Origin: Haplomitrium mnioides
Lineage: Eukaryota; Marchantiophyta; Haplomitriopsida; Calobryales
NCBI GenBank assembly: GCA_049999725.1
Contig: JBNGIS010008514.1
Span: forward strand, 70,760-134,759
Reading direction: 5' to 3'
Length of the DNA stretch: 64,000 nucleotides
Of this stretch, positions 20,718-33,379 are shown piece by piece. A program made the position numbers and the translations under genes. Under the pieces are notes generated by a model that was not told the origin of the DNA, did not search any database, and saw only the letters and a program-made list of their open reading frames with translations. Positions within the stretch are counted from its first letter, which is position 1; each line of letters begins with the position of its first letter.

Positions 20718-23700
20718 TTGACAAGAATTCAAAGCACCTTGTTTTATCTTGACGATATGATTGAGGAGCACTCTTGTAGAATGTTGGTAGATAGTGGTAG
20801 CTCTAAAAATTTTACATCACTACATTTTACTAAGATAATCAAAGCAAAATATATGTCTATCAAAGCGAGTGTTGTAACTATGGCCAATGGCCAAAAGCAT
20901 CACGTGTTTTGCTCTCAAAAGCCATTCCTTGTAAGGATTGGAAAAAAGTATGCAGAATCCATGCAATTTTTTATGGCACCTCTACAATATGACAATATGT
21001 TAGGATTTTCTTGGCTTGAAGATCAATCCGCTCAATTTGATTGGGGAAAACAACAAGTTCAAGTTACCTTACAAGGTAAGAATTTCTTTTTAGAGTTTTC
21101 AACCCGTTGGTGAAGAAGCCTAAATAAGATCAACATATTAATTCAGTGGAGCAAGAGTTGTTTGTCTTTGCTCTTTGGATCAAGCTCATCATGGACTTGA
21201 GTAAGAAGGGAAGAAAAATTATGCATACCTCAATGAAAGATGATATTTGAAGTAGTTTGCAAAAGTGTTTTTGGAGGATTTGCCAAAGGGCTTACCATAT
21301 GATCAAGGAATGCCTTTTCCGATTGAGTTGATACTAGGAAGTACTCTTTATAATCAATATATATATTGGTTATCACCACAAAAACTAGACGAGCTTTGAA
21401 AGACCTTGGCGGATCTTCTTGAGAAGGATTTCATTCAACATAGTATTTCGCCTTTGGGAGCTCCGGTATTCTTTGTTCCAAAGAAATATGGTGGATTTTG
21501 TCTTTGTATAGATTATTGACCCTTGAACTATCAAACAATGAAGAATGCCTATACTCTACCTTGTATTGATGATTTGTTGAATTGAGTGGTGCGCAAATCT
21601 TCTCCAAGTTGGATCTTTGAAGCGGCTATTAGCAAATTCAGATCAAGCCAAATGATGTGCCAAATGCAACTTTTCACACAAGGTATGGGCACTTTAAGTG
21701 GAAGGTTCTTACATTTGGCTTTATTAATGCTCCAATGATGTTCATGGAATAAATGCATCAAGTTTTTGATGGGTTATTGGATAAGTCAGTGTTGATATTC
21801 TTGGATGATATCCTTATCTTTAGTAAAATTGAAGTTAAGCATCGTGATCATCTCAAAAAAAGTATTGCAAAGACTATGTAATTGGAAGTTTTATTGCAAG
21901 AAGTCTAAATGTGAGTTTTGGAAGCAACAAGTGACTTACCAATGACATAAAGTATCTACTGATGGCATCAATATGAAGGAAGATAAAATTAAGGCTATTA
22001 CAAAGTGGTCAACACCAAATGATGCAAAGGATGTTTGAGCTTTCAATGGACTACTAGGTTTTTATCAAAGATTCATCAATTACTATGCTCATATTGTTGC
22101 ACCACTTACAGATCTACTAGGAAAGGAGGCAAAGTTTCAATTGATATTCAAGAGCAAAGGGCATTTCAACAACTCAATGATGTAGTGTCTTCTCGTCCAA
22201 TTTTACAACCATATGACCCAAAGACACATTGTATAGTTGATTTTGATACCTCTAATTTTGTTGTTGGAGCAATGTTACAACAAGAGCTTAAGGATGGACT
22301 TCATCCGATTGCCTTCATGTCACGCGGACTAAATGCGACCAAGAGAAATTGATATGCAAGAGATAGAGAGCAGTTGGAAATGGTTTATGCTACCAATGTT
22401 GGAGGAACTATCTTTTAGGAAAGCATATACTTATACGCACCGATCACAAACCCTTGTTGTAATCAATTCACTTGGAAAATATGACAAGTCGCCATCATCA
22501 ATGGGAAGATCAGCTATAACTCTTTAACATCTAATTGGAGTACAAGCCAACAAGGTTCCACATCATTCTTGTTGCATTCTCACAAAGACTAGATCATCGA
22601 CTAAATACATTGGAAGTTGCAAACCTTAGTATATTACATCTTAATGAAGCAATCAATGACAACTTTTGACAAAAATTAAGGAAACATGTACTTTTTAATG
22701 TTGTTAGGGCATGTGTGGCGGTCAAAGATAGTCAGCATTACAACTTTTCCATTTGGGATGGTATTCTCCATCAAAGCTATCAAATATATGTTCCACAAGA
22801 TGATGCGCTTTGAATGACATGTTTACAAGAAGTACATGATATTCCAATCTATGAGATTCTTAGGGTAGATAAAACTATGAAGTTGCTTCAACGCACTTGG
22901 TGGTGGCCAAACCTAGCTTGAGATGTTCATAGCTTTGTTCATTCTTGTGAAAGTTATCAACAAAACAAAGCTTCAAATCCAAAACCATGGGATCTTTTTC
23001 AACCACTACCAATTCCTATTGCTTGTTGGGAACATGTAAGTTTGGATCTTGTCACTTTTCTTTCAACTACACCTTGTGGGTTTATTGCTATTGTGGTGTT
23101 TGTGGACAAGCTAAGAAAACATATTCATCTTCTAGCACCGATGGTGGATACGGTGGATGCTCCATAGTTGTTAAAGATTTACTTTGACACATTCTTTTGT
23201 TATCATGGAATGCCAAAGGTGTTAATATCTGATAGAGGTCTATGATTCACTAGGAAGTTTTGGCGAGAGTTGTTCACACTTTTAAGTACCAAACTATATA
23301 TGTCTACGACTCATCATCCTCAAACCAATGGGCAAACCTAACGCGCAAATCACACTGTAGAGGATATGCTTCAAGAGTTTATCAATGTTCATCATACAGG
23401 TTGGGATAGTTTCTTATTGGATGTGGAGTTTGCATACAACAACTCCAAACAAGCAAGTACTAGGCTTTTTCCTTTCTTTATTAATTCAAGTCAACATCCT
23501 CTTGTTCCCGATAGCTTGCTTTCTCCTTTCTCTTCTAATGTTCCAAGTCTTTCTACCTTTTTTTCTCATTTATCTTCCTCTTTGTAAGATGCCCAAAACC
23601 ATCTTGTTGTTGCTCAGAATCAGCAAAAGCAATATGTTGATAAACACTGTCATGATTTCTCTTATGTTTTAGATGACCACATTATATTTTCTACTCATGA

Positions 23701-24110
23701 TCTTCCTTTGTCTTTTAATACTCAAGTCTATAAACTATCTCTAGCTTGGATTGGTCCTTTCTCAATTTCTCAAGTTATTTCTTCGTTGCATATAAACTTG
23801 CTCTTGCTCTCCATATGAAGATTCATCTTGTATTCCATGTATCTAAACTTAAGCCTTTTGTTTCTAGTCCATCTTCTTTTCCAAATTGTACTCAAATTCC
23901 TCTTCCACTTATTGTTTTTTATGATCATGAAGAATCTGATGTGGACCGTATTTTGGCTAGACGAATACTCAAGCATAGGTGACATCATCAAGTTCAATAT
24001 AAAGTTTTGTAGAAGGGATATCTGCTTCATGGTTTTGTTCTAACCTTGAGGATGCTCAAGAGGTTATTCAAATATTTGAAACTGCCAGCAATGACAAAGA
24101 CGTCATTGAT
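20718..24110 (+). pseudogene. Chromovirus pol polyprotein (PR-RT-RH-IN-chromodomain)
   Basis: The protease has VDSGSS with the catalytic D at 20790 and is open to 21113. The RT begins near 21290 and carries PLGAPVFFVPKK, then FLDD at 21798-21809. RNase H follows (HCIVDFDTSNFVVGAML near 22220). Integrase spans about 22830-23580 with SLDLVT and ISDRG as the first two acidic sites; the third (E of NGQTERA) is a stop at about 23340. HLVFHVSKLKP (about 23825) and DVDRILARRILKH...QYKVL.KGYLLHG (about 23935-24045) mark the integrase tail and chromodomain. Many stops, for example at about 21400, 21520, 21585 and 21880, show it is dead. Confidence 0.8.
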
Positions 24111-24126
24111 TAGAAGGCAAAGATTA

Positions 24127-24800
24127 TGTAATAGTGTAAGCATGATGTTGTGCTATTTATAAGAAATTAGAGAGGAGTGAAGGAAGTAGTAGAGGGTCAC
24201 TTTTAGGGTTGAAATCATTTTAAGTTTACTTGCTTTTGAAGTTTCTTTAGGAAACGTAGTATAAGATTACTTTTAGAGTTGAAGTGAGATAAGATTACTT
24301 GCCTTTGAAGTTACTTTTAGAGAAGTATGATAAGTCATTTTTCTAGAGTTAAAATTCAAAGTAGCTTGTAAGTGATCACTTTTAGGGTTGAAATTGGAAG
24401 TGATTTATAAGTGAAGGAAGAAGGATGACACCTTTTCTCTTATATAAATAGAAGGGCTTCATTTCCCCACTCCTTCTTCTGGAGTACTTCTCAAATCACC
24501 TGAGTTCTTTGGTTGCTTTGCTTTTGCTTGCACTCTTGGCTTTAGCTTGGGCCTTGAATTGCATAACTCTATTAGAGTTATCTTGTAGTAGTTTTTCTTG
24601 GCTTTGCTTATCTTATTGGCATTTGGTTGAAGAACTCTATTAGAGTTTGCTTAGAGTTATTACTCATTTGAAATGTGTCTTTGAGTTCTTTTATATAAAT
24701 AGCTTGATGCAAGCTTTGTGCCTATTAAGAATCATGGAAGTTTGGACCAAAAGACCATACTAAGCTTTTTGCCCTCGCTTTGGAAAAGGTACAAGAAATG
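24127..24800 (+). repeat. Probable 3' LTR of the chromovirus
   Basis: It begins TGTAATAG just after the coding end and has internal near-repeats of ACTTTTAGGGTTGAA. A TATA box lies at 24440-24450, followed by a transcribed-type region. The end is unclear because no second LTR is present for comparison. Confidence 0.45.
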
Positions 24801-25448
24801 CTCTGTGTTCCTTGTAGGTCTGTAGAAAACTAGCCATTTGTTGGCTAGTTTTATCATTTCAATTTCCTTGAAAACATTGGCATTTCAATAAGGCATTGTC
24901 CATGCCAATTTTGGAGCAGTAGCTTGAGATCCCATTTTCTTTGCTACCAAAATTTGTGAAAACTTGACTCTAAAAATGAAAGATAACAAGTAGTAAAAAA
25001 TTGAAAGGCAAAAACCATGCCAAATGACAAGAAAATGTGAAAATAATCATGACATGAGAACTCAATCTTGTAGCTACACTCGCTGCAATAGAGTGAAACT
25101 GTTTATTATTGCTAGTTTTATACATGAAATTCAAAAGACACATTTTTTTGCCAAAAAAATGATTTATGGAGCTATCGAGATATAGGTTTGCATGGTGGGA
25201 AAAAAAGTTAGTATATAAATCACTATTTTTTTTTCATCTTCCTAGTTTCTTTTTTCCTTTTCCTTTATAAAATTTTCACTATTTTGTTGGTTTGTGAGTT
25301 TATTATAAAATAAACCATATTTTTAGTATACTAGCATGTACCAAGATTATGTGCTTAAATCATTCATTGATTCAAATCATTATTATGAGGAGGGAAGCGT
25401 TGGTAAATCAAGAGCATCAAGTGTAGTGGCTAGTATATTAAGGAAAAT
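24801..25448. other. Chromovirus/T3 junction and T3 promoter remnant
   Basis: From about 25150 the sequence resembles, in reverse, the divergent promoter region of T2 (8205-8360). The part before that holds nothing I recognise. Confidence 0.4.
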
Positions 25449-28400
25449 ATGTCACTTGTTGAACAAGATACATCAACAAAAGAAGATCGTAATAGTGAAC
25501 TTTATACATGTATAGGATCAAGAAATGAACTCTATGTGTGTATAGGATCCAAGACTCAACCTTTTGTATGCATTGAATCTAACATGTTGGTCAAGCGATC
25601 AAAGTTAACTTCTTTTGAAGATTTTCAAAACACCACAACTAACTTGCATGCTAGATTGGAAACTCCAACATAACTTCATTTCAACCAATCTCGAGCTCCT
25701 CCTTTGAGATTCAAGAACAAGAAAGACACCTTGAAGTCAACTACCTAGCATTGACTTCAAAACTAACATGACTATTAAACATTGTAAGGGTTTCTTTGTC
25801 AGCAACAGATGAAGATGACGAAGTTAAAGATTCAACTATATTTGTTCAAAAGACTAAAAGCACATAATGTGATGACTGCTTCAATTTAGAATGTGACACA
25901 CTATCACAATTGGAAACACTCAACCAACGAGTGATTCTACACAAGTTGGACTTCAAACCAAGAATGCAAAGTTCTTTGGAAATGGAAAGTATTTGGTAGA
26001 ATGGTCAAATGATAGTCTAGAAAATGATTTAAGAAAAGAGTCTCAATTACTGAATATTTCTTTGGAGTTATCACTAAGGGTTCCAATTGTTTTAGAAAAG
26101 AAATTTCTCTATGCTCAAGATTTTTGGTAAAGATTTTGTTTCAGCTTGGTTAAGTCCTCTTACTACTAAAAATTGTTTACCGAGATTGAAAGAGCAATTT
26201 TGGAGAATGAAAAATATTTCCTATAACACACAAGATCTTGAAGATAATGCTTTGTCTTCAATGGCTGGATTTGCATATAGATCCAATCAACCAACCAAAC
26301 ACAAGAGTTCTTTATCTAGGCCAAAACCCAAATGGAAAAATTCTTTACGTGATAGTTCATTGCCAAAAGTCAGTCAAGACGAGAGCTTTATAAGGAAAAA
26401 TCTCAATCTTATGTTAATTTTAAAACTAGGAATAATTTCATGTTGCCAAAATAATTGTTTGTTGTTGTGCAAGACAGATTTCTTGAGAGTTGTAAAAGAA
26501 ACGTACTTTCAACAAAGCATGAAGAATCAAGATATTGTGTTACAATGAGGAATACCAAGAAATAATTCCAACCTTTACAATTGATTTACTTTGTTACACG
26601 ACACCATTGCATGTAAAAAAGACTTCAAGTTAACTTTGTCCGTAAGGAATGATAAAATCCAAAGGATTCAAAATCTCAAGAGTGAATATTGTAGAGGCAC
26701 TTTTAAAAATAGAGAATTATCTGCCAAAAGATTATTCATGAATGAGTGGATGGAAAATTATTTTCAAGGACACTATGAGAGAGTGTTGACTCATAAAGTT
26801 TATAATTTGCCAAAAACTTTACCAAATAGGAAATTTATAACTACTATACAACTTATTTGAAAGAGAAAGATCTCGAGTGTATTCTTAGTTTTTATGGTCT
26901 TACAAAACATTGGAGAACACATTTTCCAAATGTTAAAATTCCAAAATGCAAAAGATTTTATGTTTGTAAAGCGTGAAAAGAAAGTAAATTGATGTGGGAG
27001 AAATCTATTTTGGAGTCCAACAAAGGAAACATAGATAACCTCCATTTACTTACATCTCTAAGGCTATCTTTGACTCTAGTTAGCTCTAAAATCACATCTC
27101 TTACCAAATTGTTGTTCTTTGTGACCTTAAGCCTATATACATTTTTTTATTGGTGATTTGAACTGTGAATGTGCCTAGAGTCAAAAAGAAGATAGGAATT
27201 GTTTTTGTTGTGTATGATTCTATATGTGCATAGGGTTTTTTTATTTTTTTGTTTGAATCCTAGGCACATCGAGAGTAAAAACAAATGTACAATTTGTTCT
27301 TGTTGTTGTTTGTGAGCTTATAAGCGTATAGGTTTTGCTATTGTTGCTTTCAATCCAAGGTGAGCCTAGAGAAAAAGTGAAATAAGGAATCATTGTTATT
27401 GTTTGTGATTTTAAGCATGCATAGGTTTTGTTATTTTTTTATCAATCTTAGACACAATTGCAGTCAAAGCAGACAAAGGAATTGATGTTGTTGTTTTTGA
27501 CCCCAATCATGCATAGGTTTATTATTATTTCTTTGAATCCTATGCGTGCATAGAGTCAAAGCAAGCATAAGAATTGTAGTTCTTAATTGTTACCCTACAT
27601 GCATAGAGATTTTTCTTTTCTCTGTTTCAATCTCAAGCACGTGTTGAGTCAAAGCAAGCCTCGAATTTGTTAGTGTTCTTTGTTGCCCTAAGCTCACTTA
27701 GGTGTTGTTCTTGTTGTTCTGAATCATATATGCGTTTAGAGCAAAAGAAAGCCTTTGAATTGTTGTTAATCATTTTGACTCTTTGCGCTCAAAAGGTTTC
27801 TTAGTGTTGGATTGAACATTTTGTGCGCGTGAAGTTTTCTTTTAAAATTCTTGACATCAAGACATGTTTCATAGAGCTATTTATATATTTTTGGTTATTT
27901 AGGTGATACAATCAAATATATTTGCCAATTGTTCCTTCATGGTGACTAATAAATGAAAGAAAGAACAACCCTTGCAACCTATTGAAGAAAATGTTATGTC
28001 GATGGTCAAAAGTACTTGGGTATTTTGATCGATGGCATAGATAAAAAAATGATTCTACAATGGCCTTCACCACTTTAAAACATTGATAAAGGTTGTTTAG
28101 TAGGTGTGCACGGTGTTGGTACATTAACTTTCAATCATACTCTTTCTTTGAGGGTCTTCTTAACCTACAAAAACTTGAAAAATGACTCTGATTTGGCCAT
28201 TACAATGCTCAATAAAATACAATGTGAGTTTCAAGGGTCGTTAACTCTCACCTTGTATCTTTAGTTGGACAATACAATATGAAAGAATAAGAATTCTATT
28301 TTATTTGGATATCTTAGTCTCTTGATTGACAGGAATATTTTCCAAAAAACCAAAGTAAAATTTCTCATGGTAGACTATAATCACAATCAAATCAATCAAA

Positions 28401-29416
28401 TATTCAACATATTCTTGAAACATTTGAAATGTGTGAAGGCTTTTATGATAATAAGTCTTGTTACGATGCTATAATTGTCTTACAATCCTAGATCACAAGT
28501 AACTCTTCAATTCTTGATTGAAGGTAGAACTTGTCAACTAGAACTTGAATTGTTGATTGAAGGCATATTTCTCTTGAGAATCCCTGTGAAGGCATATTCT
28601 GAAATCAAATGAACTAAAAAAGAAGCAAGAGAAGTTGAAACAAGAGATTTTAGAGTACATCATTGAAAAAAAAAAGAGGAGGACTCGAAATAGAATTCAC
28701 GCTTCTAGCTTGACAATCTACAAACACTTGTAATGATTCTCAAGATGTTGGTGCAACCTCTCAAGTTGATGCTAACCGGCCAAAAGAAAAAGGCTCCAAT
28801 AGAACATATGCTTGATACATGTTAAGCAATCTATGATGGAGCATCTAGGTTGCAAGAAAGAACCATTTCACATCAAACAAGATACATGCACAAATTTGAC
28901 AACCTATATGATGTGAAAGCCACAATGTTTATTTATGGTGTTGTGAAGCCACAATGTTTATTTATGGTGTTGCATCACTCGACCCAAAGTGCGAACCATT
29001 TTGGATTGCCAAAGTTCTCAAAGTTTTGTCATTTGATGAGGAAGAACCTCCAAACCCAAAACAAATATGTGTTCAATGGTTTGCTTGTAAGGATGAGAAT
29101 ATGTTTTGTCAACAATACTTCTTAGAAAAAGTAGCACCTACAAAAGGAAAATGCAAATCCAAATTATATATCGATGTACTTAATGTAACACAGATCATGG
29201 TTCTCTCTTTTGATTTTCTTCTCACTCAAAAAAACCAATTGTAAAAAACAACTTTAGCTACTATTAAATCAAACCTATTTGAATATGAAAGACAAAATCA
29301 ATCAATCCTGAAGTGTTTGAAGGAGAATTAATCACCATCATCAATACTGAAGGAGATTGTGAGAATCTTCATGAGTCTTTTAAAGCTAAATTTGAAGAAA
29401 TCGATACAAGTAACTA
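25449..29416 (+). pseudogene. T3 gene A (transposase), decayed
   Basis: The first exon (25449-25673) begins MSLVEQDTS and has units of the form ELY.CIGS encoded by palindromic repeats. Later blocks are DLEDNALSSMAGFAYRSNQPT (about 26240), CCQNNCLLLCKTDFL (26440), ELSAKRLFMNEWM (26715) and HWRTHFPNVKIPK (frame-shifted, about 26905). After an intron (about 27060-27900), the catalytic core (27905-28500) is heavily mutated and partly deleted. The C-terminal SH3-like domain (28850-29244) is the best preserved. A 31-bp tandem duplication occurs near 28920-28975. The stop is at 29414-29416. Confidence 0.7.
27130..27840 (+). repeat. Palindrome-bearing repeats in the gene A intron of T3
   Basis: About ten degenerate units of 60-80 bp contain TGCGCATAGG / TGCATAGG motifs and the recurring words TTGTTGTTTT and AGTCAAAG. 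No coding potential. Confidence 0.6.
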
Positions 29417-30743
29417 AAGCTATTTATGATTTTTTTTAAATGCTTCTCTAACTTATTATTTATATTAAATTTTCAACTTATGTTGAAATTTAAGTTTATG
29501 TATTTTTATAAAGTAAATGAGTATTTTTTTCAAGAAACTTCTTGTTGTTGAGACAAATTTATATGTGAGCTTAAAATTTTTAGTGTAAATCATTGCTAAT
29601 TGATTTATATCATCTTCAAATGAAATTTAAACATAAAATAACAAGCTTCATTTGGTTTGTCAAACGCTTTCTAATCCAAAATATTACCATATTCTTTCTT
29701 AGTTAATTGTTGGCTAGAAGCACTTCAATATTTTGGCTATTGAATCCTTTGGCATAGATCTTTGGGATTGCTGAAGCATCCGTATGCCTTGACTACTAGA
29801 TCACTTACTAGCATTGACTTTGATGTAAGACCTTAAACCTCATGCACGCTTAGACTGTGATATTTAACTTGAAACCCCTTGTACTCATAGACTCCCATCC
29901 AAAAATCGAAGCCCTAAACGTGCTAAGAGTTTGTTGCCAAACTCAAAACCTTAGGCCCACCTAGACTTTGATCTAGAACTGGGAACCCTATGCGCATATA
30001 GACTTTAATGCGGAAGTCAAAACCTCATGCGCGTATAGACTTTGATGAGAAACTCAAAACCCTTTGCAAGCATAGTCTTTGTTGCGGAACATGGACTCTG
30101 ATATAGAACTTGGAACCATATGTGTGCATCGACTTCGATGCAAAAGTTGAGGCTTTATGCACGCATAGACTCTGATGTGGAACTTGCAACTTTGTACGTG
30201 CAAAGACTAGAATGTAAAACTTCTAACCTTAAACACTCAAAGACTCAGACATGGAACTCAGAACCCTTTGTTTGCAAGGACTCTAATCCAAAATTTGGAA
30301 CACTTTAGGTGTTTAGACTCTTAAGCAAATTTTTAAACCCTTTGCTTGTTTGGTTGCTCCAACCTTTTTTGTTTTGAGTATTGACTCCTTTACGTATACA
30401 AATTTTTAAGTTTTAGGCAATTTTGAATTATTGAACCCTAGTAAAACATGACTACTTAACCCTTCTTGCGCATGGATTTTAAAGCAGAATTAAAATCCTC
30501 TTTCTTGTTTGGACTTCAAAATAGAGCTCTGAAATCCATGCAAGGTTTGGCTTTTGAAGCTTTTGTGCTTATGGACTCCAAACTGATTCCCCTGGCTTGT
30601 GGTCCGCTTGGGACCAAAAAATCAACCAAAAAAACTCACGTAATTTTTTAAGGAAAAATAACCTTGTTTCCTCTGTTTTTTGAACTTGAAAACACTTTTT
30701 TTTCCATAAAACATTTAGTTCATGTTTTGAGTAGCCTCTTTCT
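29417..30743 (+). other. T3 subterminal region with palindrome array (no gene)
   Basis: AT-rich tail. From about 29830 to 30330 it carries around twelve units with CATGCGCGTATAGACTTTGATG-like cores at roughly 40-bp spacing. It is the counterpart, in reverse, of 551-2131. Confidence 0.65.
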
Positions 30744-30763
30744 GGTTCATAGTAGCGGATATT
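30744..30763 (-). repeat. T3 right terminal inverted repeat
   Basis: On the minus strand: AATATCCGCTACTATGAACC, with more changes than other copies. The adjacent subterminal motif GGCTACTCAAAACATGAAC is kept. Confidence 0.75.
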
Positions 30764-31429
30764 TATATATTGCTTATACAATAGAATTTGATCCCATATT
30801 TGTATTTTGAAGGGCTCAAAGAAAGCATGATACAAAGCTTTTCACAAGAAAACTATTGCGTCAATCTTATAAATTATATTAAACAATCATTTATTGTCAT
30901 TGCAAATTGTCTTTTGCAACATAAAAGCTCTTCTTCTCTGTTATATTTGTGACAAATATGGTGAAAGACAACACAATATACACTCTCAGTTGTGCAAGTA
31001 AAGCTAATGCACACATTTGTAAGCTAGGTTAAGACAAGAACCATAGGGAGTCAACGGTTGATTATCTGAAAACGCAAATTGATGAAACCGCTGCTAAATT
31101 CTTCAATATCCAAAGACATTTTTGCATTCTCCGTCATTTGACTCTCCGATCACTATAATGTTTGATAAGCAAACACTTTTTGTTCTTGTCCACCATCAGA
31201 CTCACTTTCAAATTCTCTGAAGGAGGGACAATCGATTCCTCCAAATGAACATGCTATGTAGCCACTCCCAAATAACCAATAACAAAATTGGTAGGGACCA
31301 CCGCTTGACTCTATAAGAACAAAGCAGCGCCATTGCCATTTGGCATGTGAAAATCATCCTTAATAATTTTTTAGGTTGAATATGATTATAAAATTGCATG
31401 ACAAAAGAACAATTTTCTAAAATATACCC

Positions 31430-31740
31430 CATCTGTTTCAACAAACACCAAACTATACCATTATGAAATTCTGCAAAGCACAAACAATTGTCAAAATTGT
31501 GTGGCACCAAATTGTGCGATAACAAAACTACATGAAGCACAAACCATTTTTGGAATAAGACTTCACCTGATTCAACGAATGCCAAACTCTACGGTTTTAA
31601 GGTTGGATGAAGCACAATAAGGTTTTTTTTTAGTTTTCAAGCATCTGACTCAACAAATACCAGACTCTTTGATTATGAGGTTCTACAAAGAACAAAAGAT
31701 TTTTGCAATAATTAGTTGTTAGACTCAATGAATATGATTT
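31430..31740 (+). repeat. Minisatellite, about 75-bp units
   Basis: Three to four degenerate copies of a unit start near 31432, 31566 and 31645. Confidence 0.5.
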
Positions 31741-32460
31741 TGAACATTGTTTGGAGCTATGTCGATTCAACTATGATATTGTAAGTTTTGCAAGGTTGTA
31801 CATGGCACGAATCCACACAAAAAATTTACACAAAGAGAGACATTTACCCATCTATAGATATTCAACCATCCATTTGGAGAAAAAGTTAGCACAATAGTGC
31901 TCTCTTTTTTATTGCTAAGAACAAATCTATCCAACAAAACTACAACTAAAGGCATAATGTCATAGTGGTCAGTGTTGCAAGTGAAATGTAACTAACATAT
32001 ATTGTAGCACAATTTATAATTGAGTAAGGGGCCGTACGTGCAAAGTTGGCGTGTTAAACACTAAAGTTAAACGATGTTTTACTGAGCACAAACTAAATTG
32101 TTATCAAACAAACAACAAACAATGCATAGAAATTGCACACCCAAATGACATTGAAAAAAATTGTCAAGAACAAAGAAACCACTTGGGTTGAGAGTGATAT
32201 ATTGCTCGCAGTAATAAACAACACATTGGCAATTATGTTGCTTGTAGCTCACAATGCGTTCAAATGGTGCAAGCACATTGAGTGCAAGAAGAAGACACAT
32301 CTCACAAACGTAAGGAAATGATGTTGACAAAATTTGTCAACAACAAAGAAACTACTTTTGTAGTAATGAAAAATGCATTGGCAATTGTACTGCTCGTATA
32401 GAGCATTGCATTGAAATGTTGCAAGGTTGTTAAGTCCAAGAAGATGAGATCAAAACACAA

Positions 32461-33075
32461 ATGTTTGAAGCCATTTACGTAGAAGAAATTTGTCGACTGC
32501 TTGAAGAGGAAGCTAGCACACAAAGACCACAAGCCAATGACATAGAGGAAATAGATCAAGAGTTAAGAAACCGATTGCGTAGAAAGCGATATGTTGCCCA
32601 CACGGAGAACAACAACATTCTCTTGTCCCATATGGTGCTTGAACATCATGTTGGATCTATTGGGCATTTCCTACTGCGCATGAACGTTGGTTGTCGAAAT
32701 TGCCAGGCTTTATACTAGCTCAAAGAACGCTCCACAAGCCAAGACTCAACAAAAGCATGTCCTTTGGTTACAATGTGTTGCAACCAAGGTAAAGTACAGC
32801 TACCTCCAATGGCAATACTACCAAAGCCATTGTAGAGTCTATTGCATGACAATACCCGATAGGCAAAGTCTTTTTGAGACAATATATGTGCATACAACAA
32901 AACACTTTTATTCACATCCTTGGCTACCAAGATCATTGAGCATTTTACATGGGGTGGAAGTTACACGTTTTGTTTGTACCATCAAATGGGTAGCTTGTTG
33001 CCCACGGATGGTGCAAATCTGAAGTTCTACTAGTTGTATATTGCAAATAATAATGTCACTCTGAAAGGTTGAATG
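32461..33075 (+). pseudogene. Helitron Rep/helicase protein, N-terminal fragment
   Basis: The frame begins MFEAIYVEEICRLLEEEA. It then carries a block typical of Helitron N-termini: HVGSIGHFLLRMNVGCRNCQA, then CCNQGKVQLPPMAILPKPL, then NICAYNKTLLFTSLATKI, and finally YHQMGSLLPTDGANLKFY.LYIANNN. The CX2C and the CC..GKVQLPP segments are the family's zinc-finger-like region. A few stops (for example at 32716 and 32833) and one frame change near 32700-32760 break it. It ends at the Copia LTR at 33076 and resumes at 48672 with CFQELDLNIMDRLQ. Confidence 0.75.
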
Positions 33076-33311
33076 TGTTAAACTATGATTAGTACAAGTA
33101 AACCTCTCTCTTAGTATTAGCACTAGTTTTAATTAGCCCAATCTATAATTAGAGCTAATCATAGGTTAGAATACTAATAGGGATAACTATCCCTCATATG
33201 GTTGGACAATTATTATTGTTGTGATGATCATACATATAAGAATAGAGAGATGGAGAGACAAGTTGATGAGCATATACTTTGATTGAGGGATTGAATAATT
33301 CTTACCTTACA
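33076..33311 (+). repeat. 5' LTR of the Copia element
   Basis: It matches 48453-48664 with scattered changes and a roughly 25-bp length difference. It is followed at 33312 by ATACGCTATCAACACC, a diverged form of the ACACGTTATCAGCACGAG primer site seen at 63841. Confidence 0.85.
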
Positions 33312-33379
33312 ATACGCTATCAACACCTTCAATCAATTTTCAGAAAATTTTAGAAATATTTAATGCATGAATAAAGAGT

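Larger units (their letters stand above)
20690..24800 (+). mobile_element. 5'-truncated chromovirus (Ty3/Gypsy with chromodomain)
   Basis: No 5' LTR or gag is seen. The element starts at the protease and runs through reverse transcriptase, RNase H, integrase and chromodomain to a probable 3' LTR. The start is approximate; the T1 end is at 20666. All genes are broken. Confidence 0.75.
25150..30763 (+). mobile_element. T3: gene A half of a two-gene TIR transposon
   Basis: It contains a decayed gene A (25449-29416), a palindrome-rich subterminal region and a right TIR at 30744-30763. Gene B and the left end are missing, apparently lost where the chromovirus lies. The orientation is the same as T1. 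Confidence 0.75.
30764..33075 (+). mobile_element. Helitron remnant, 5' part
   Basis: The Rep-side coding piece lies at 32461-33075. Before it are non-coding repeats: about 75-bp units at 31430-31740 (recurring TCAACAAATGCCAAACTCT and TGCAAAGCACAAA), and a two-copy tandem block of about 165 bp at 32158-32460. The 5' end is not visible. The protein continues at 48672, after the Copia insertion. Confidence 0.65.

Noticed and set aside
31208-31585. Minus-strand 125-residue open stretch
   Set aside because: It overlaps a minisatellite and reads as low-complexity hydrophobic sequence with no family resemblance.
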